Source of the DNA: Methanomassiliicoccaceae archaeon
GTDB lineage: Archaea > Thermoplasmatota > Thermoplasmata > Methanomassiliicoccales > Methanomethylophilaceae
Length of the DNA stretch: 27,617 nucleotides
Reading direction: 5' to 3'
NCBI GenBank assembly: GCA_009776625.1
Contig: WRNL01000003.1
Span: 1-27,617 of the forward strand
Each line of letters opens with the position of its first letter. Positions within the stretch are counted from its first letter, which is position 1. The notes below the pieces were generated by a model that was not told where the DNA came from, ran no database searches, and worked only from the letters and a program-made list of their open reading frames with translations. This document shows positions 1-7,610 of this stretch, piece after piece. The position numbers were made by a program, and so were the translations under genes.

Positions 1-45
1 CCCGCCGGCACAGGCGCGCCGTTCAGGCGGCGATCGGATCTCATC

Positions 46-71
46 GGGAAAACAAGCGGCGAACCGGCCGC
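46..71 (-). terminator. Intrinsic-type terminator after the RHH gene
   Basis: On the minus strand a 5-bp GC stem (56-60 with 67-71, six-base loop) begins two bases after the RHH stop codon. It is followed by a T-rich run (TTGTTTTCCC, complement of 46-55). Hairpin plus T-tract fits transcription termination for the gene at 74-328. The 45 bases before it show nothing I can assign. Confidence 0.5.
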
Positions 72-73
72 CC

Positions 74-328
74 TCAGTCCTCGTCCTTGAGGTCGGCAAG
101 GTACATCTCGGCTTTCCTTTCCTCCTTGGCCCTCGCCCCCTCGGAGAAGGCCTTGTTCCTCTCGGAGATGGTCTCTGCCCTCTCCTCGAGGTAGTTCCTT
201 ATCGCAACTATGATGAAATCCGCTCTGCTGGAGAAGTCGTTGAACTTTTCGACGTCCTCGTCCACCTTTGCTATCAGCCCCTCAGGGACCCGGAGGGTCA
301 CAACGGTCGTCCGGTTTTTTCTTTCCAC
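74..328 (-). CDS. Ribbon-helix-helix (CopG/Arc-type) transcriptional regulator
   Basis: Small 84-residue protein of RHH architecture. A short beta strand near residues 8-14 (TTVVTLRVP) is followed by helix A with an acidic face (about 16-28), a turn (FSS) and helix B (RADFIIVAIRNYLEER, about 35-50), then a charged helical tail rich in Glu, Lys and Arg. RHH proteins bind operator DNA as dimers through the paired N-terminal strands, and many autoregulate. The start is GTG at 328. A TATA-like AATAAAGCTTAATT on the minus strand around 353-366 would give a nearly leaderless transcript. The gene is divergent from a promoter block holding a 14-bp direct repeat, a plausible operator. No toxin partner is adjacent, so an orphan regulator is preferred over an antitoxin. 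The family call is secure; the target is inferred. Confidence 0.8.
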   Translation of the reverse strand: MERKNRTTVVTLRVPEGLIAKVDEDVEKFNDFSSRADFIIVAIRNYLEERAETISERNKAFSEGARAKEERKAEMYLADLKDED

Positions 329-386
329 GGGGTTTTTGATTGTGTCAGAGAATTAAGCTTTATTGTATCGTATTTGCATCGCAGAA

Positions 387-436
387 GAATACTTTATATA
401 TTATTAGCTTTGTATAACAAATGAATACTTTATATA
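387..436 (+). promoter_or_regulatory. Tandem TATA-box direct repeats
   Basis: An exact 14-bp repeat, GAATACTTTATATA, occurs at 387-400 and again at 423-436, 36 bp apart. Each contains an archaeal box A-like CTTTATATA. The surrounding 350-450 stretch is very AT-rich compared with the coding DNA on both sides. Transcription from the second box would begin near 458, where the first hairpin of the candidate ncRNA starts. The repeats could also be operators for the divergent RHH regulator. The repeat is seen directly; its function is inferred. Confidence 0.5.
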
Positions 437-457
437 CTATATATTTCGATAACAGAT

Positions 458-645
458 GGCTGTGTAGAGGCGTCGCAGCCGTTAGAAAAATAAATAGAGC
501 CTCCCTTCGCTCCCGAAGGCATCGGGAGATTGCGGCGGGGAAGCCCCCCCTACTAAGTTTTCCCGCCGCAGGCCCGTTTTCCCGAGGGCAATATCGGGAT
601 ACTCCTTGCCCCGCGGAGGCTCCGCGGCATCGGCGAAAGCCGTAC
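458..645 (+). ncRNA. Candidate structured non-coding RNA (unknown family)
   Basis: No convincing protein is encoded here, but successive inverted repeats are present: 458-462 with 476-480; 504-509 with 514-519 (CCTTCG/CGAAGG), which competes with 510-516 with 522-528 (CTCCCGA/TCGGGAG); 532-539 with 562-569 (GCGGCGGG/CCCGCCGC); 581-585 with 594-598; 611-617 with 621-627 (CCGCGGA/TCCGCGG); and 631-634 with 639-642 closing a GAAA tetraloop. A TATA-like box at 428-436 is correctly placed upstream, and lhr has its own box downstream (661-669), so this may be an independent transcript. I do not recognise SRP RNA, RNase P RNA or a known riboswitch. An lhr leader or a GC-rich repeat remnant remain alternatives. 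Confidence 0.35.
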
Positions 646-650
646 AGACA

Positions 651-670
651 TTCTAAATACCACTTTATTC
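651..670 (+). promoter_or_regulatory. Promoter of the long lhr gene
   Basis: The TATA-like CACTTTATTC at 661-670, preceded by TTCTAAATAC, lies about 25 bases before the ATG at 690. This predicts a leaderless or near-leaderless mRNA. No good Shine-Dalgarno sequence precedes that ATG, which agrees. Confidence 0.5.
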
Positions 671-689
671 TAATGGCAAAGGATTCACG

Positions 690-3600
690 ATGAGGCCATT
701 GGAGAGAGCAGATAAGGCACATACCATGGAAGAGGTGATGGGCCTCATGGAGCCGCTGATCTCGACATGGTTCAGGGAGAGGTTCGACACGCTCACCGAG
801 CCACAGGCCAAGGCGATACCGGCGATACACCAGAGGAGGAACGTTCTGGTGTCGTCGCCCACGGGCTCGGGCAAGACCCTCACGGCGTTCACAAGCATAA
901 TCAACGAGCTCACCCGGTACGCCTCGGAGGGCAGGCTCGAGGAGAGGGTATACTGCATCTACATCTCCCCGCTGAAAGCGCTCGCCAACGACGTCAACAG
1001 GAACCTCAACACGCCCCTCGCGGAGATGAGGGAGGTCGCCGCCGCCCACGGCATGAACGTCCCTGGCATCAAGGTGGCCGTGAGGTCCGGCGACACCCCG
1101 CAGAGCGAGAGGCAGAAGATGGTCAGGCACCCCCCGCACATACTGATCACGACGCCGGAGTCCCTCTCGCTGATCCTCGCCGCCCCTAAGTTCAAGGAGA
1201 GCCTGAGGAAGGTGGAGTGGGTGATACTGGACGAGATACACGACATCTGCGACTCCAAGAGGGGGGCGTTCCTCTCCCTGACGCTGGAGCGCCTCATGGA
1301 GCACTGCGAGGCCGGCTTCTCCCGCATAGGGCTGTCGGCCACCCTGGCGCCCATAGAGGCGATAGCGGGGTTCCTGGTGGGCTGCGGGCCGGACGGGTCC
1401 AACAGGGACGTCACGCTCGTGGAGGCCGACTCGAAGAAACAGCTCGACCTGAAGGTCATATGCCCCACGGACGACATGACTGCCCTGTCATCCGACATCG
1501 TGAACTCCATGATGTACGACAAGGTCAAGGAGATGGTCGACCAGCACGAGACGACGCTCATCTTCACCAACACGAGGTCTGGCGCGGAGAGCGTGGTCTA
1601 CAAGCTGAAGGAGAGGGGCCTGGAGAGCGTGGAGGTCCACCACAGCTCGCTGGGCAGGGAGACCAGGCTGGACGTCGAGGAGAGGCTCAAGAGGGGCGAG
1701 ATCAGGTGCGTGGTGTCCTCCACGTCGCTGGAGCTCGGGATAGACATAGGGTCGATAGACCTCGTGTGCCAGATCGGGTCGCCGAAGTCCGTCGCGAAGG
1801 GGCTGCAGAGGATAGGCAGGAGCGGCCACAGCTTCGGCAGGGTCGCCAAGGGGAGGCTCATCGTGTTCGACCCGGACGACCTGGTGGAATGCGCGGTGAT
1901 GTGCCGTGCGGCCCACAGGGGGGACATAGACCGGGTCAGCATACCGGAGGGCTGCCTGGACGTCCTCGCCCAGGCCGTGGTGGGGATGAGCCTGGACAAG
2001 AGGTGGGACGCGGAGGCCGCCTACGGCCTCGTGAAAGGCTCGTACTGCTACAGGAACCTCTCCGAGGGCGACTTCACGGACGTGCTGAGGTACCTCGGGA
2101 GCAAGGACGAGCACGAGGGGGTCTATTCCAAGATATGGTACGACGAGGAGGAGGGCACCTTCGGCAGGAAGAAGGGGGCCAGGATGATCTACCTGATGAA
2201 CCTCGGCACGATACCGGAGGAGGCCAACTACAGGGTGGTGACAAACCACGGCACCGTCGCGGGGGAGCTTTCGGAGAAGTTCGTCGAGAGGCTCGCGCCG
2301 AAGGACGTGTTCGTCCTCGGGGGGAGGTCCCTCGAGTTCGTCAGGTCGAAGGGGATGGCGGCGCACGTCAAGGAGGCGGAGGGGAGGAAGCCCACCGTCC
2401 CGTCGTGGGCGGGGGAGATGCTGCCGAGGAGCTTCGACCTCTCGATGGACATAGCCGTGTTCAGGGGGGAGATGTCCAGGCTGATAGACGACATGCCCGC
2501 CGACCTCCTGCCGAGGCTCTGCCGCGAGCTGGACATCGACGAGGGCTCGGCTAGGAGCCTGGTGTCGTACTTCTCGGAGCAGAAGGCCGTGGCCGGCGGC
2601 ATACCGGACGCCGACAGGCTCGCGGTCGAGGAGTACATAGACCCCTCGGGGAACCAGAGGATCATCTTCCACTTCCCCTTCGGGCGGAGGGTGAACGATG
2701 CGCTGTCGAGGGGGTACGCCTACAGGCTGTCGAACATGATAGGCTCCAACGTCTCCGTCACGATGTCTGACGACAGCTTCATGATCGGGACCCCCAGGAG
2801 GGTCGACGTCGGTCAGGTGGCGGGGCTGCTGTCGTCGCGGGACCTGGAGGCCATACTGAGGAAGGCGATAAAGGACTCCGAGATATTCAAGCTCAGGTTC
2901 AGGCACACCGCCGCCCGCAGTTTCATGATACTGAGGAACTACCTGGGGAGGCCGATCTCCGTGAACAGGCAGCAGGTGAGGTCGTCGTACCTGCTGGACA
3001 TGCTGGGGAACATGGAGAACGCCCCGGTGATCAAGGAGACGTACCGCGAGGTCCTCGAGGACGACATGGACGTGAAGAACGCGGCGGCCGTCCTGGAGAT
3101 GATAGAGAGCGGCAAGATGGGCGTGGACGTGCTCCCGTACAGCGGGACCCCGTCCCCCTTCGCCCACTCCATAATACTGTCCGGGTTCTCGGACATAGTC
3201 CTCATGGAGGACAGGTCGGAGCTGCTGAAGGAGCTCCACAGGAAGGTCCTGCACAGGGCCCTCGGCGACTCCGTGAAGGAGTTCGAGTTCGAGGAGGACC
3301 AGGTCGTCCCGTACTTCAGGCAGAAGATCGGGCGCGTGGCGTCCAAGGGCGACATAGTCCCCCTGCTGATGAGGACGGGGCCGCTCCAGGCGATAAGGGA
3401 GCGGGGGCGCAACATATACTCGTACTGCGACGAGGACAAGAAGGTCGTCGACGGGTGGGTGAGGGAGCTCCTCGAGGAGGGCGCGATCGGGACCGTGTTC
3501 CTCGACGAGCCGCACATAATGGCGAGGCCGGAGGTCCCCGTGTACGCGGCGGCCACGGCGAAGGAGAGGGAGCTGGGCGAAACCGACCTAAAGGTGCTCG

Positions 3601-6065
3601 GGCAGGTGGGGGGCGGGACGGCGCTCAGCGAGGTGACCGCCGCCCTGGACATAAGCGAGGACGTGACGTTCAGGTCCATGCGGAAGCTGGAGTCCATGTA
3701 CCTGGTGACTAGGACGGGCATAGACGCGAACAACAGGTGGCGCTTCTCCAGGGCCGAGCCCCCCAGGCTCGACAAGGGCAGGTGCCTGGACGACATCGTG
3801 TTCAGGTACCTGGGCTGCTTCGCCCCGTCGACCGTCCCGGAGGTGGCGTTCGCCCTGTCCATAACCGAGAGGGAGGCGCAGGCGGCCCTGGACTCGCTGG
3901 TAAGCGCAGGGGAGGCGGCGAAGGGGCAGTTCCTGGTGTCGCAGAGCCCGCAGTACATGAGGGCGATCGACCGCATGAGGCTCAGGGCAGGCAAGGAGAA
4001 CATCTACGATTTCGACACCGTCGACGAGTACAGGAGGACCAAGGGGGAGCGCTTCGGCACGATCGAGGACTACTTCAGGTTCTACGGCTCGGCGGGGAGC
4101 GAGATAGACGTCTACAACAGGGTGGAGGGCTTCAGCCTCGAGGAGTGGCACGAGATGAGGGAGTCCGAGAGGCTGCTCCTCGGGAGGTTCATAAGGGGGA
4201 GGGTGAGGTACGTGCTGTCCGAGGACGGCGGGAGGCTCGCGGCGCTGAGGCCGTCGGAGGTCACGTCCTCCGACATGGACCTCCTGTCCCTCATAGAGGG
4301 CATGGGCCAGGCGACGATGAGGCAGCTCGTCGCCGCGACCGGCAGGGAGAAGGACGAGGTCAAGGAGTCCATCCAGAGGCTCGACCGCTCGCTGATGATC
4401 ATACGGGCGTTCAACGAGAGGGAGGACTGGAGCACCGAGAACACCTACAAGCCGTACCGTCCCGAGAGGCCGGAGGAGGACCCCGCCGAGGGGCTCGTCC
4501 GAGAGTGCATACTGTCCTACGGGCCGATACCCGCCCAGGCCCTGCGCTTCCTCGTCGGTGTCACGGCAGAGGAGGCAGAGAGGCACGCCGTGTCGGCGGG
4601 GGCGGCGTCGATCTTCGTCGGGAGCGGGCAGACCCAGATGTACGTCATGCCGGAGGAGGTCCCCCTGATATCGAAGAAGAGGAACAGGAAGGAGACGGCG
4701 ACCGTGAGGTCGCTGTTCGACCCCGACCTAGGGTCGAAGTGGGCCGAGCTGTCGGCGAGGTACGGGGACCGGTGGATATACCCGGTGACGAAGGGGAACA
4801 AGGTCATCGGCGCGCTGGAGATCTGGGAGATGTCCGGCTGCATCGAGGTCAGGAGCATGGACATGGACTCGCCCGAGCTGCTGCAGGAGGTGCTCGGGGC
4901 GCTGGACCGCCTCATGGGCTTCTTCAACATGAAAGGGGTGGACGCCGTGAGGGTCAGGGAGGTCCTGGGCAAGGACGCGTCGGAGCTGGACGACGCGACG
5001 GCCCAGCTGCTGAAAGGGAACGGGTACAGGTACGTCAACGGGTTCTACGCCAAAGGGGACTTCGTGGACAGGACCATGTCCGACGAGGAGCGCCTGCGCT
5101 ATGTGTTCCAGAGGCAGAGGGTGTCGAAACAGTACAAGTTCTCCACCGTCGACGAGGCCGTGAGGGCGAGGGGGTACATAAGGAACGACCAGGAGATGGC
5201 GACCAGGGTGGCCCAGAAGGCCCCCTTCAAGAAGGTCCTGGGCAGGGGCGGGCTCGTCAGGATGTCGCTCATGCCGGGCTACGTGGGGTACACCACGGCC
5301 GAGTTCGCCCCGGTCTACCGCTCGGCGAAGGCCGCCGAGCTGGACGGCGACGCCCGGGCGGTCCTGGCGCTCGTCCGCGACAGGCAGCCCATATCCAGGA
5401 GGGAGATCGTCGACGGCTCCCCGTTCTCAGAGGAAAGGACCCTGGAGCTGGTCGCCGTGCTGTTCAAGGCCTCCGCCCTCTGCCAGGACCAGGACTCGTT
5501 CTACTACTTCGTGCCGCCGAGCGGCAAGGGCAGGGAGGAGGCGCTGAGGGCGGTGGTGCGGAGGCATTTCAAGGACTTCGGCATGTTCTCCGCAGAGGAG
5601 CTGGCGCAGTTCCTCTCGCTCAGGATGTCGCTGGTGAGGAGGACGCTGGCCGACCTCGAGGGGGAGGGCCTCCTCGTGAAAGGGTTCCTCGTGAAGGACG
5701 ACCCCACGCTGAGGTGGATGCTGAAGGAGGACGTGGACGTCGAGCCGGAGCTGTTCACGGAGCTGCTCCTGCTGAACACCCAGGACAACCTGCACGTCTA
5801 TCTGCGGGACATGATCAAGAGGGAGCGCGGCGCGACGGAGTGCGTGGTGTTCGACGGCACCGAGATAATAGGCGGCTTCTCCGGGAAGATATCGTCGTCC
5901 GGCGCCAAGGTGGAAGGGTTCAGGGGCAGCGAGAAGGCGTACCGGCACATGAAGGACACGGCCAAGGCGCTGGGCGTGAAGATAGAGGAGAGGAAGGCGT
6001 CGGAGGAAGAGGAGGACTGGGATGTGTCCGAGTTCTACCTCAAGACGAACCCGGGCGCGATCTGA
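690..6065 (+). CDS. lhr: Lhr-family superfamily 2 ATP-dependent helicase, extended form
   Basis: A 1791-residue 3'-5' helicase of the Lhr family, expected to unwind DNA or DNA-RNA hybrids in repair. All SF2 motifs are visible: Q-like FDTLTEPQAKAIPA (about 32-45), Walker A SPTGSGKT (56-63), SPLKALAND (93-101), TTPES (154-158), DEIH (181-184), SAT (216-218), FTNTRSGAE (292-300), SSTSLELGIDIG (343-354) and QRIGRSGH (373-380). The Lhr winged-helix and beta-barrel core continues to about residue 900. From about 1030 a series of winged-helix-like segments resembles the AlkZ-like C-terminal region of bacterial Lhr, followed by roughly 450 further residues. Archaeal Lhr-core proteins are usually 850-950 residues and E. 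coli Lhr about 1540, so this is unusually long. It reads uninterrupted with AGG/ATA-rich codons. ATG 690 is chosen from the promoter spacing; ATG 726 is possible. Confidence 0.93.
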   Translation: MRPLERADKAHTMEEVMGLMEPLISTWFRERFDTLTEPQAKAIPAIHQRRNVLVSSPTGSGKTLTAFTSIINELTRYASEGRLEERVYCIYISPLKALANDVNRNLNTPLAEMREVAAAHGMNVPGIKVAVRSGDTPQSERQKMVRHPPHILITTPESLSLILAAPKFKESLRKVEWVILDEIHDICDSKRGAFLSLTLERLMEHCEAGFSRIGLSATLAPIEAIAGFLVGCGPDGSNRDVTLVEADSKKQLDLKVICPTDDMTALSSDIVNSMMYDKVKEMVDQHETTLIFTNTRSGAESVVYKLKERGLESVEVHHSSLGRETRLDVEERLKRGEIRCVVSSTSLELGIDIGSIDLVCQIGSPKSVAKGLQRIGRSGHSFGRVAKGRLIVFDPDDLVECAVMCRAAHRGDIDRVSIPEGCLDVLAQAVVGMSLDKRWDAEAAYGLVKGSYCYRNLSEGDFTDVLRYLGSKDEHEGVYSKIWYDEEEGTFGRKKGARMIYLMNLGTIPEEANYRVVTNHGTVAGELSEKFVERLAPKDVFVLGGRSLEFVRSKGMAAHVKEAEGRKPTVPSWAGEMLPRSFDLSMDIAVFRGEMSRLIDDMPADLLPRLCRELDIDEGSARSLVSYFSEQKAVAGGIPDADRLAVEEYIDPSGNQRIIFHFPFGRRVNDALSRGYAYRLSNMIGSNVSVTMSDDSFMIGTPRRVDVGQVAGLLSSRDLEAILRKAIKDSEIFKLRFRHTAARSFMILRNYLGRPISVNRQQVRSSYLLDMLGNMENAPVIKETYREVLEDDMDVKNAAAVLEMIESGKMGVDVLPYSGTPSPFAHSIILSGFSDIVLMEDRSELLKELHRKVLHRALGDSVKEFEFEEDQVVPYFRQKIGRVASKGDIVPLLMRTGPLQAIRERGRNIYSYCDEDKKVVDGWVRELLEEGAIGTVFLDEPHIMARPEVPVYAAATAKERELGETDLKVLGQVGGGTALSEVTAALDISEDVTFRSMRKLESMYLVTRTGIDANNRWRFSRAEPPRLDKGRCLDDIVFRYLGCFAPSTVPEVAFALSITEREAQAALDSLVSAGEAAKGQFLVSQSPQYMRAIDRMRLRAGKENIYDFDTVDEYRRTKGERFGTIEDYFRFYGSAGSEIDVYNRVEGFSLEEWHEMRESERLLLGRFIRGRVRYVLSEDGGRLAALRPSEVTSSDMDLLSLIEGMGQATMRQLVAATGREKDEVKESIQRLDRSLMIIRAFNEREDWSTENTYKPYRPERPEEDPAEGLVRECILSYGPIPAQALRFLVGVTAEEAERHAVSAGAASIFVGSGQTQMYVMPEEVPLISKKRNRKETATVRSLFDPDLGSKWAELSARYGDRWIYPVTKGNKVIGALEIWEMSGCIEVRSMDMDSPELLQEVLGALDRLMGFFNMKGVDAVRVREVLGKDASELDDATAQLLKGNGYRYVNGFYAKGDFVDRTMSDEERLRYVFQRQRVSKQYKFSTVDEAVRARGYIRNDQEMATRVAQKAPFKKVLGRGGLVRMSLMPGYVGYTTAEFAPVYRSAKAAELDGDARAVLALVRDRQPISRREIVDGSPFSEERTLELVAVLFKASALCQDQDSFYYFVPPSGKGREEALRAVVRRHFKDFGMFSAEELAQFLSLRMSLVRRTLADLEGEGLLVKGFLVKDDPTLRWMLKEDVDVEPELFTELLLLNTQDNLHVYLRDMIKRERGATECVVFDGTEIIGGFSGKISSSGAKVEGFRGSEKAYRHMKDTAKALGVKIEERKASEEEEDWDVSEFYLKTNPGAI

Positions 6066-6077
6066 CGCCGGCGCCCG
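6052..6077 (+). terminator. Hairpin at the end of lhr
   Basis: CGGGCGC (6052-6058) pairs with GCGCCCG (6071-6077) around a 12-base loop that contains the lhr stop codon. There is no T-tract, so it may protect the 3' end or simply reflect the GC richness. Confidence 0.25.
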
Positions 6078-6136
6078 CGGCGCAGACGGGCGGCCTGCGC
6101 ACCCTGTATGCCGTCCGCCGCGCATCGCCAACGACA

Positions 6137-6146
6137 ATATATTATA
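6137..6146 (+). promoter_or_regulatory. TATA box of the DUF6463-like gene
   Basis: ATATATTATA lies about 25-30 bases before the ATG at 6169 in otherwise GC-rich DNA. The spacing predicts a leaderless transcript. Confidence 0.55.
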
Positions 6147-6168
6147 CCGCACATGACCTCCGAAAAGC

Positions 6169-6555
6169 ATGTCGGAAAGAGGAAAAATACGGGTCGAGCT
6201 ATGGAGGCACAGCGGCGTGCTCCTCATCGTCACCGGCCTGCTCCATACGGCCGTCGGCGTGGCGCTCGGGTGGGAGCGGCTCCTCGCGATAGCAGGGGAC
6301 GGGCTGTTCGGCGCCGCCGCCAGCGACATCGGCCGCCAATTCGCGTTCTGGTTCGTGGCCATGGGCATAGTCATCGTGATCCTGGGCCACTTGATGCACC
6401 ATTACATCGTGAAGGAGCAGAGGCCCCCGCCGCGCTTCATCGGGTACTATTTCCTGGGCATGTCGGCGGTAGGGTGCGCAATCGAGCCCGTTTCCGGGAT
6501 GTGGCTGTTCATCCCGCAGGCGCTCATAATAATATTCGCGGACAGGGGCGGCTGA
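6169..6555 (+). CDS. Small four-helix membrane protein, DUF6463-like
   Basis: A 128-residue protein with four hydrophobic segments: about 15-33 (LLIVTGLLHTAVGVALGW), 57-77 (FAFWFVAMGIVIVILGHLMH), 90-105 and 107-122. The HTAVG near the first helix, the GHLMHHY after the second and the PPRFIGYYFLG segment match my memory of the DUF6463 family, whose function is unknown. An integral membrane location is expected, with a short charged N terminus (MSERGKIRVELWRHSG). The ATG is fixed by the TATA box about 28 bases upstream. The gene is convergent with the ogg-like gene, only 27 bases away, so the pair probably shares a terminator region. No neighbour suggests a substrate. Confidence 0.75.
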   Translation: MSERGKIRVELWRHSGVLLIVTGLLHTAVGVALGWERLLAIAGDGLFGAAASDIGRQFAFWFVAMGIVIVILGHLMHHYIVKEQRPPPRFIGYYFLGMSAVGCAIEPVSGMWLFIPQALIIIFADRGG

Positions 6556-6582
6556 GGCCCCCGAAGGGAGTCGCGCCTCGGG

Positions 6583-7431
6583 TCAGGGCCCGCCCGCGGC
6601 GATGGCCTGGCTGTGGTAGAGGAGCTCCTGCGCGTAGCCTGCGTACCGCCCGAACCTCCTCCTCCCGAACTCTGCCATCGCCTTATAGCCGCCATCGACC
6701 CCGTACGACTCCTTCAGGACCCTCGAGATCCTCGCGTCGACGGGGAACGCCCCGAGGTGCCCGAACCCGAAGAGCGCCACGCAGTCGGCCACCTTCGGCC
6801 CGACCCCGTCGATCGCCATCAGGGCGTTGATGCAGTTTTCGTAGCCCATCCCCCCGATCGCGCCCAGGTCTATGGACCCCCGCTCCACGCCCTCGGCGAG
6901 CCCTACGAACCTCTGCTCCCGGTACCCGAGCCTGCATGCGGCTATCCCCCCCTGCCCGTCGAGTATCTCCTTCGGCGTGGGGAACGCCCGCCTCTCCCCG
7001 AGATCCCTGCCGAACATGTCGCACACCGACTCGACCATCTTGCCGATCCTCTTGACGTTCGCGTTCGTCGCGAGGACGTATGTGGCGAGGCACTCCCAGG
7101 GATCCTGCTTCAGGATCCTCATGCCGGGGCAGGAGGACGACAGCGAGGCGACGAGGGGGTCGGCGCGGGATATCTCCCCCCTTATCTCCGCTAGGTCGTC
7201 CCCGCTGCGGAAGTAACGCAACAGCGCCCCTTTGTCGGGGCACCCCTCCGCCTCGAAGCCGCCAGGGCGCTCGGTGAGGCGGACGACGTCCCCCCCGATG
7301 ACGCCTGACCAGAAGTCGCCGGACTTCCTCCACCTGTGCGCCTGGCCGCAGCCCAGGGTCGGGTCGAGCGACACGTCGATTTCTATCCGCATGGGCACCG
7401 CCATGCTCTGGGAGGCTAAAGGATTTGCCAT
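6583..7431 (-). CDS. ogg: 8-oxoguanine DNA glycosylase/lyase, OGG1-like
   Basis: HhH-GPD family base-excision repair enzyme that would remove 8-oxoguanine and nick the abasic site by beta-elimination. The N-terminal OGG domain is recognisable from GCGQAHRWRKSGDFWSGV (about 27-44). The helix-hairpin-helix reads MAIDGVGPKVADC (205-217), supplying the Schiff-base Lys213, and the catalytic Asp lies in AFPVDARISRV (Asp232). Spacing of Lys and Asp agrees with OGG1, and the protein lacks the Fe-S cysteines of MutY/Nth. ATG 7431 gives 282 residues; ATGs at 7404 and 7392 keep all conserved parts and are possible, as is a TTG at 7479. A TATA-like TTTTGTATAGG (minus strand, about 7471-7481) lies upstream. 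An AlkA-type specificity is the main alternative. Confidence 0.85.
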   Translation of the reverse strand: MANPLASQSMAVPMRIEIDVSLDPTLGCGQAHRWRKSGDFWSGVIGGDVVRLTERPGGFEAEGCPDKGALLRYFRSGDDLAEIRGEISRADPLVASLSSSCPGMRILKQDPWECLATYVLATNANVKRIGKMVESVCDMFGRDLGERRAFPTPKEILDGQGGIAACRLGYREQRFVGLAEGVERGSIDLGAIGGMGYENCINALMAIDGVGPKVADCVALFGFGHLGAFPVDARISRVLKESYGVDGGYKAMAEFGRRRFGRYAGYAQELLYHSQAIAAGGP

Positions 7432-7537
7432 GCGGCGGGGCGGGGCATTCCCCGATATGCACAATGATAGCCTATACAAAATTAAGCTTGTCTACACTTT
7501 GATGTTACAGTTAAATACTTGTATGGGGTTCGCGTTG

Positions 7538-7564
7538 TTAATATTAAATCATAACATCGTTATG
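7538..7564. promoter_or_regulatory. Palindromic candidate operator upstream of the methyltransferase
   Basis: Two palindromes lie side by side: TTAATATTAA (7538-7547, perfect) and CATAAC-ATC-GTTATG (7550-7564, six-base arms, three-base spacer). The second ends about ten bases before the TATA-like box of the methyltransferase gene. The product carries an N-terminal helix-turn-helix, so these are the obvious candidate sites for autoregulation. The palindromes are seen directly; binding is inferred. Confidence 0.4.
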
Positions 7565-7574
7565 GTGGGGTGCT

Positions 7575-7584
7575 ACAATATACA
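7575..7584 (+). promoter_or_regulatory. TATA box of the cytosine methyltransferase gene
   Basis: ACAATATACA at 7575-7584 is centred about 31 bases before the ATG at 7611, predicting a leader of only a few bases. Confidence 0.45.
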
Positions 7585-7610
7585 TCAATAAAGTACGGGT
7601 AATAGAAGCC

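Noticed and set aside
421..693. 90-residue open frame over the hairpin region before lhr
   Set aside because: Arg/Pro-rich sequence without family features. It is better explained as structured RNA or leader DNA. Its last codons overlap the lhr ATG only by chance.
1488..3515. 675-residue open frame antisense to lhr
   Set aside because: Low-complexity Arg/Leu/Val/His-rich product with no motifs, opposite a gene with every helicase motif. It arises from GC-rich codon bias.
3737..6292. 851-residue plus-strand frame overlapping lhr
   Set aside because: Arg/Gly-rich shadow in another frame of the lhr coding region, with no domain signature.
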